DNA from: Paracoccus sediminis
GTDB taxonomy: Bacteria > Pseudomonadota > Alphaproteobacteria > Rhodobacterales > Rhodobacteraceae
DNA length: 64,000 nt
NCBI RefSeq assembly: GCF_900188295.1
Contig: NZ_FZNM01000002.1
Span: 186,001 to 250,000 of the forward strand
Direction: 5' to 3'
Below, one piece after another: positions 61,778 through 64,000 of this stretch (the first letter of the stretch is position 1; each line of letters opens with the position of its first letter). Position numbers and translations under genes: made by a program. The notes beneath the pieces were generated by a model that ran no database searches, had not been told where the DNA came from, and worked only from the letters and a program-made list of their open reading frames with translations.

Positions 61778-62684
61778 ACCGGCCAAACGCGCGCGGACCG
61801 GACGGCATGGCGATCTCGGCCCGGATCGACAGGCTCTGGGCGTCCACGATGACCAGCGTGTCGGATTCCCAGTTGGCGACCGCCACCGCGTCGCCGTCGG
61901 GCAGGGCGCTGATGCCTTCGGGGTAATCGCCCACCGCGATCTCGGCCAGCACGTCCAGCGTCACCGGATCAAACACCGTCAGCGTTCCCGCGTACTGGTT
62001 GGTGACGAAGCCGCGTCCTTTGGCAAAGCCCACGGCATAGGGGTGGCTGCCGGTCGGCACCTGGCCCGCAAGCCTGCCGGTCGCGGGGTCGATCACCGAA
62101 ACGGTATCGCCCTGGACATCCGCCGTCCAGAAACGCCCATCGTGAAAGGTGATGCCGAAGGGGTGGGACCCTGCGGTCTTGATGCGATGCAGCAGCGCCC
62201 CCGTGCGCGCGTCGAACACGCTGACCTGATTGTCATCGCGGTCTGCCGTCGCCACCCAGCGGCCATCGTCGCTGACGGCGACCCCGGCGGGGGCTTTGCC
62301 GGTCGGAACGGCCCAGCGCCGTTGCAGGGCCGGGTCCAGCAACAGCAGACGTGCCCCGAACCAGTCGGTGACGAACAGGCCGCCCTGCGGCGCGACCGCC
62401 AATCCGAACGCGCCTTCGCCCAGATCGCGGCTGTCGGTCAGGCGGCCCGTTTCATCCAGGACGACCAGCCGCCCGGTATCCGCCGCGATGACGTAAGCCC
62501 GGCCCTGTGCCGGGTCATAGGCGACGGGCGCGGGCTTTCCGGGAACCGCCACCTGCGCCACGACGGCGCCCGAGGCGGTATCCAGCAGCGTGACCGCGTC
62601 GGCGTTCTGGCTGGTCACGAAGGCCAGATCCCCGGCCGCTGCGGAGGATGCGGCCAGCAGGGCCGCAAGGACCGGAAGCCTCAC
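61752..62684 (-). CDS. Secreted YVTN-type beta-propeller protein, PQQ-associated
   Basis: The 310-residue protein starts with GTG and a signal peptide (MRLPVLAALLAASSAAAGD). It consists of repeated blades of about 42 residues with DTASGAVVAQVAVPGKPA, DPALQRRWAVPTGKAPAGVA, DARTGALLHRIKTAGSHPFG, DPATGRLAGQVPTGSHPYAV and DPVTLDVLAEIAVGDYPEGI. Such YVTN propellers accompany PQQ-alcohol dehydrogenase genes; their task is not established. The GTG overlaps the stop of the SRPBCC gene, so the two are coupled. Confidence 0.85.
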   Translation of the reverse strand: MRLPVLAALLAASSAAAGDLAFVTSQNADAVTLLDTASGAVVAQVAVPGKPAPVAYDPAQGRAYVIAADTGRLVVLDETGRLTDSRDLGEGAFGLAVAPQGGLFVTDWFGARLLLLDPALQRRWAVPTGKAPAGVAVSDDGRWVATADRDDNQVSVFDARTGALLHRIKTAGSHPFGITFHDGRFWTADVQGDTVSVIDPATGRLAGQVPTGSHPYAVGFAKGRGFVTNQYAGTLTVFDPVTLDVLAEIAVGDYPEGISALPDGDAVAVANWESDTLVIVDAQSLSIRAEIAMPSGPRAFGRFTGRQALP

Positions 62685-63238
62685 TCGGCCTTTCCAAAGC
62701 GTTCCGCCAAGGCGTCGATCCCGGCCTGATAGATGCCGTCCACGGCCGCCATCGCCGCGTCGTCGTTCTGGTCGGCGGGCGGATCGTTGTTCGGATACCC
62801 GCGATAGAATCCGCCTTTCCAGACCACCTCGGCGCGGCCGTCCTTATCCTTGACCTGAAGCGTGGACGAATAATTCGTGACGGGCAGAACCTCGACAGCG
62901 ACATCGGTAATCATGTATTTGTACTGCCGTTTGGCGGGATCGATGGTCATCAGCCGTTCGGTGATGGTCGGATCGCCATTGTCCGATTTCAGGTGCAGGA
63001 TCCGGGTGGATTCCTCGGGGGTGTCGGCGGGGGCGCCTGCGGGCGTGATTTCCGTGCTGGCGACGGCGGGGTGCCAGGTCATGTCGTCGAACTTGCCGAT
63101 CACCTGCCAGACCTCGTCGGGGGTGGCGTCCAGAACCACCGACCGTTCGGTTTTCAGCCGTGACGGCCCATGCGCGTATGCCCCTGGGGCAAGGGCCAGC
63201 ATCGCGGCGACGGCCAGTCCCAGCGTCTTGTGCATCAT
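62681..63238 (-). CDS. Secreted SRPBCC (MxaD-like) protein
   Basis: The 185-residue protein has a signal peptide (LGLAVAAMLALAPGAYAHG) and an SRPBCC fold: VVLDATPDEVWQVIGKFDDM near residues 34-53, TWHPAVASTEITPAGAPAD, LHLKSDNGDPTITERLMTID and a C-terminal helix (VDGIYQAGIDALAERF). In methanol-oxidation clusters the SRPBCC protein MxaD helps electron transfer from methanol dehydrogenase to its cytochrome, so a similar role with XoxF is plausible. Two adjacent ATG codons are possible starts. It overlaps the propeller gene by four bases. Confidence 0.82.
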   Translation of the reverse strand: MMHKTLGLAVAAMLALAPGAYAHGPSRLKTERSVVLDATPDEVWQVIGKFDDMTWHPAVASTEITPAGAPADTPEESTRILHLKSDNGDPTITERLMTIDPAKRQYKYMITDVAVEVLPVTNYSSTLQVKDKDGRAEVVWKGGFYRGYPNNDPPADQNDDAAMAAVDGIYQAGIDALAERFGKAE

Positions 63239-63399
63239 CGTTCTCGGCTCCGTTTCGGTTGCGGTTCGACCATGCGCCGGGCAGGGGCGGTTTTCCATAC
63301 GACCTTTGACTGATCCGAATCTTCCCGGTCCCGGCGGGAACATAAACCGTCTTGCCTGAACGGGCCTCGCAACCCAACATGCGGCGGGGGAGACGCGAA
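63239..63399. other. Divergent intergenic region before the PQQ-associated genes
   Basis: This 161-base gap separates the minus-strand SRPBCC gene from the plus-strand binding-protein gene and should hold both promoters. An AT-richer patch at about 63295-63355 is the likeliest site. No clear repeat or consensus promoter was picked out. Confidence 0.35.
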
Positions 63400-64000
63400 A
63401 TGTTCAAGGGAATCATGGGACTTTTGGCTGGTGCCTGGGCATTGGCCGAGCCTGCTGCGGGCCAGACGCAGCCAGAGACGCAACAGATCCGCGCTGCCGT
63501 CCTGCGCGTGGATGTTCAGGGCCTTCCGCCGATTTCCCGGCTGGATCTGCCGCCCGAGGATCTGGGCTTTGCCGGTGCGCGGCTTGCCATCGACGACAAC
63601 GACACGACCGGCCGCTTCATGGGCCAGGACTTCGAGGCGGTCGAGGTGACGGCCACCCCCGGCACGGCTTTGGCGGAACTGGACCGGATCATCGCCGACG
63701 GAATCCAGTTCGTCGTGGTGCTGGCCGACGATGCCACCACCCTGGCCCTGGCCGACCAGGCGGGCGACCGGGCGATGCTGCTGAACGCCCGTGCGCGCGG
63801 CGACCGCCTGCGCGGCGCGGATTGCCGGTTCAACACCATCCATGTCGCGCCCAGCCATGCGATGCTGGCCGACGCCCTGGCGCAGTTCCTGATGTGGAAG
63901 AACTGGCCCGACTGGCTGTTGGTCCCCGGCAGCCACCCCGAGGATCAGGCACTGGCCGCCGCCTATCGCCGCGCGGCCGCCAAGTTCGGCGCCACCATCG
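63400..64000 (+). CDS. ABC-type binding protein of the PQQ-alcohol oxidation system (partial, runs off the window)
   Basis: The first 200 residues are present and the frame is open to the window edge. A signal peptide (MFKGIMGLLAGAWALAEPAA) is followed by LRVDVQGLPPISRLDLPPED, LGFAGARLAIDDNDTTGRFM and VVVLADDATTLALADQAGDR, matching the periplasmic ABC binding-protein family associated with PQQ-dependent alcohol dehydrogenases. DWLLVPGSHPEDQALAAAYR fits the Leu/Ile/Val-type receptor fold. Genes for the ABC ATPase and permease would be expected beyond the window. Its ligand is unknown. Confidence 0.85.
   Translation, partial: MFKGIMGLLAGAWALAEPAAGQTQPETQQIRAAVLRVDVQGLPPISRLDLPPEDLGFAGARLAIDDNDTTGRFMGQDFEAVEVTATPGTALAELDRIIADGIQFVVVLADDATTLALADQAGDRAMLLNARARGDRLRGADCRFNTIHVAPSHAMLADALAQFLMWKNWPDWLLVPGSHPEDQALAAAYRRAAAKFGATI

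Overview
The window reads as a chromosomal segment of an alphaproteobacterium of the Rhodobacterales, most likely Paracoccus or a close relative. The reasons are the order hemJ-rho-mnmE-mnmG-rsmG-parA-parB, the order hemW-ridA-rdgB-rph divergent from hrcA-grpE, a Paracoccus-style C1 block (gfa, flhA, fghA, xoxF, a cytochrome c553i-like gene, xoxJ), and two copies of a GC-hairpin intergenic element of a kind common in that order. Most of the window looks GC-rich with tightly packed, often ATGA-overlapping genes. No tRNA, rRNA, transposase, integrase or CRISPR array was seen. Genus assignment is inference; no database was searched.

Layout. 1-7.4 kb: core genes for haem (hemJ), Rho termination, tRNA U34 modification (mnmE, mnmG), 16S rRNA methylation (rsmG) and chromosome partition (parA, parB), with two perfect parS sites lying on the start codons of mnmG and rsmG. 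7.4-11.1 kb (minus): a three-subunit molybdenum aldehyde/xanthine oxidoreductase of the PaoABC type. 11.1-12.4 kb (minus): a PAP2 phosphatase reading through into a small stress-type protein, and a small hydrophilic protein. 12.6-13.9 kb: taurine-pyruvate aminotransferase.

14.4-29.6 kb is the most interesting part: a hydroxyproline-type catabolic island. A first module (GntR regulator, DapA-type deaminase, Ldh_2-type reductase, ABC importer, FAD oxidase, 4-hydroxyproline epimerase) matches the known trans-4-hydroxyproline route. It runs directly into a second module: a TRAP transporter, a second Ldh_2 reductase, a proline-racemase-family protein in which both catalytic cysteines are replaced (Ser91, Thr255), and a single-chain aconitase X. 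The second module fits uptake and dehydration of 3-hydroxyproline or a related compound to pyrroline-2-carboxylate and then proline, but its real substrate is open.

29.6-33.6 kb: a YbbA/YbbP-type ABC system divergent from a TesA-type esterase, then a decayed gamma-glutamyltransferase. 34.2-37.9 kb: an ExeA-like ATPase with a Sel1-like tail facing a TAXI binding protein and a secreted coiled-coil protein. 38.2-42.1 kb: a ferric-iron importer (fbpC, fbpA, fbpB). 42.2-43.1 kb: an N-terminally truncated YcaQ-like gene. 43.2-48.7 kb: tyrosine/homogentisate degradation (Rieske protein, hppD, Lrp and MarR regulators, hmgA, fahA) ending in a 38-codon remnant of maiA. 48.7-53.6 kb: housekeeping genes. 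53.7-64.0 kb: glutathione-dependent formaldehyde oxidation with an embedded ClpP-like protease and acetyltransferase, then the lanthanide-type methanol dehydrogenase xoxF with its cytochrome, XoxJ and PQQ-associated accessory genes. The last gene runs off the window.

How they work together. XoxF would oxidise methanol in the periplasm with electrons passing to the cytochrome; formaldehyde would then be trapped on glutathione (Gfa), oxidised (FlhA) and hydrolysed (FghA). HppD, HmgA and FahA take 4-hydroxyphenylpyruvate to fumarate and acetoacetate, with the glutathione-dependent isomerase step apparently lost here. The hydroxyproline modules should feed 2-oxoglutarate semialdehyde and proline into central metabolism; the semialdehyde dehydrogenase is not in the window.
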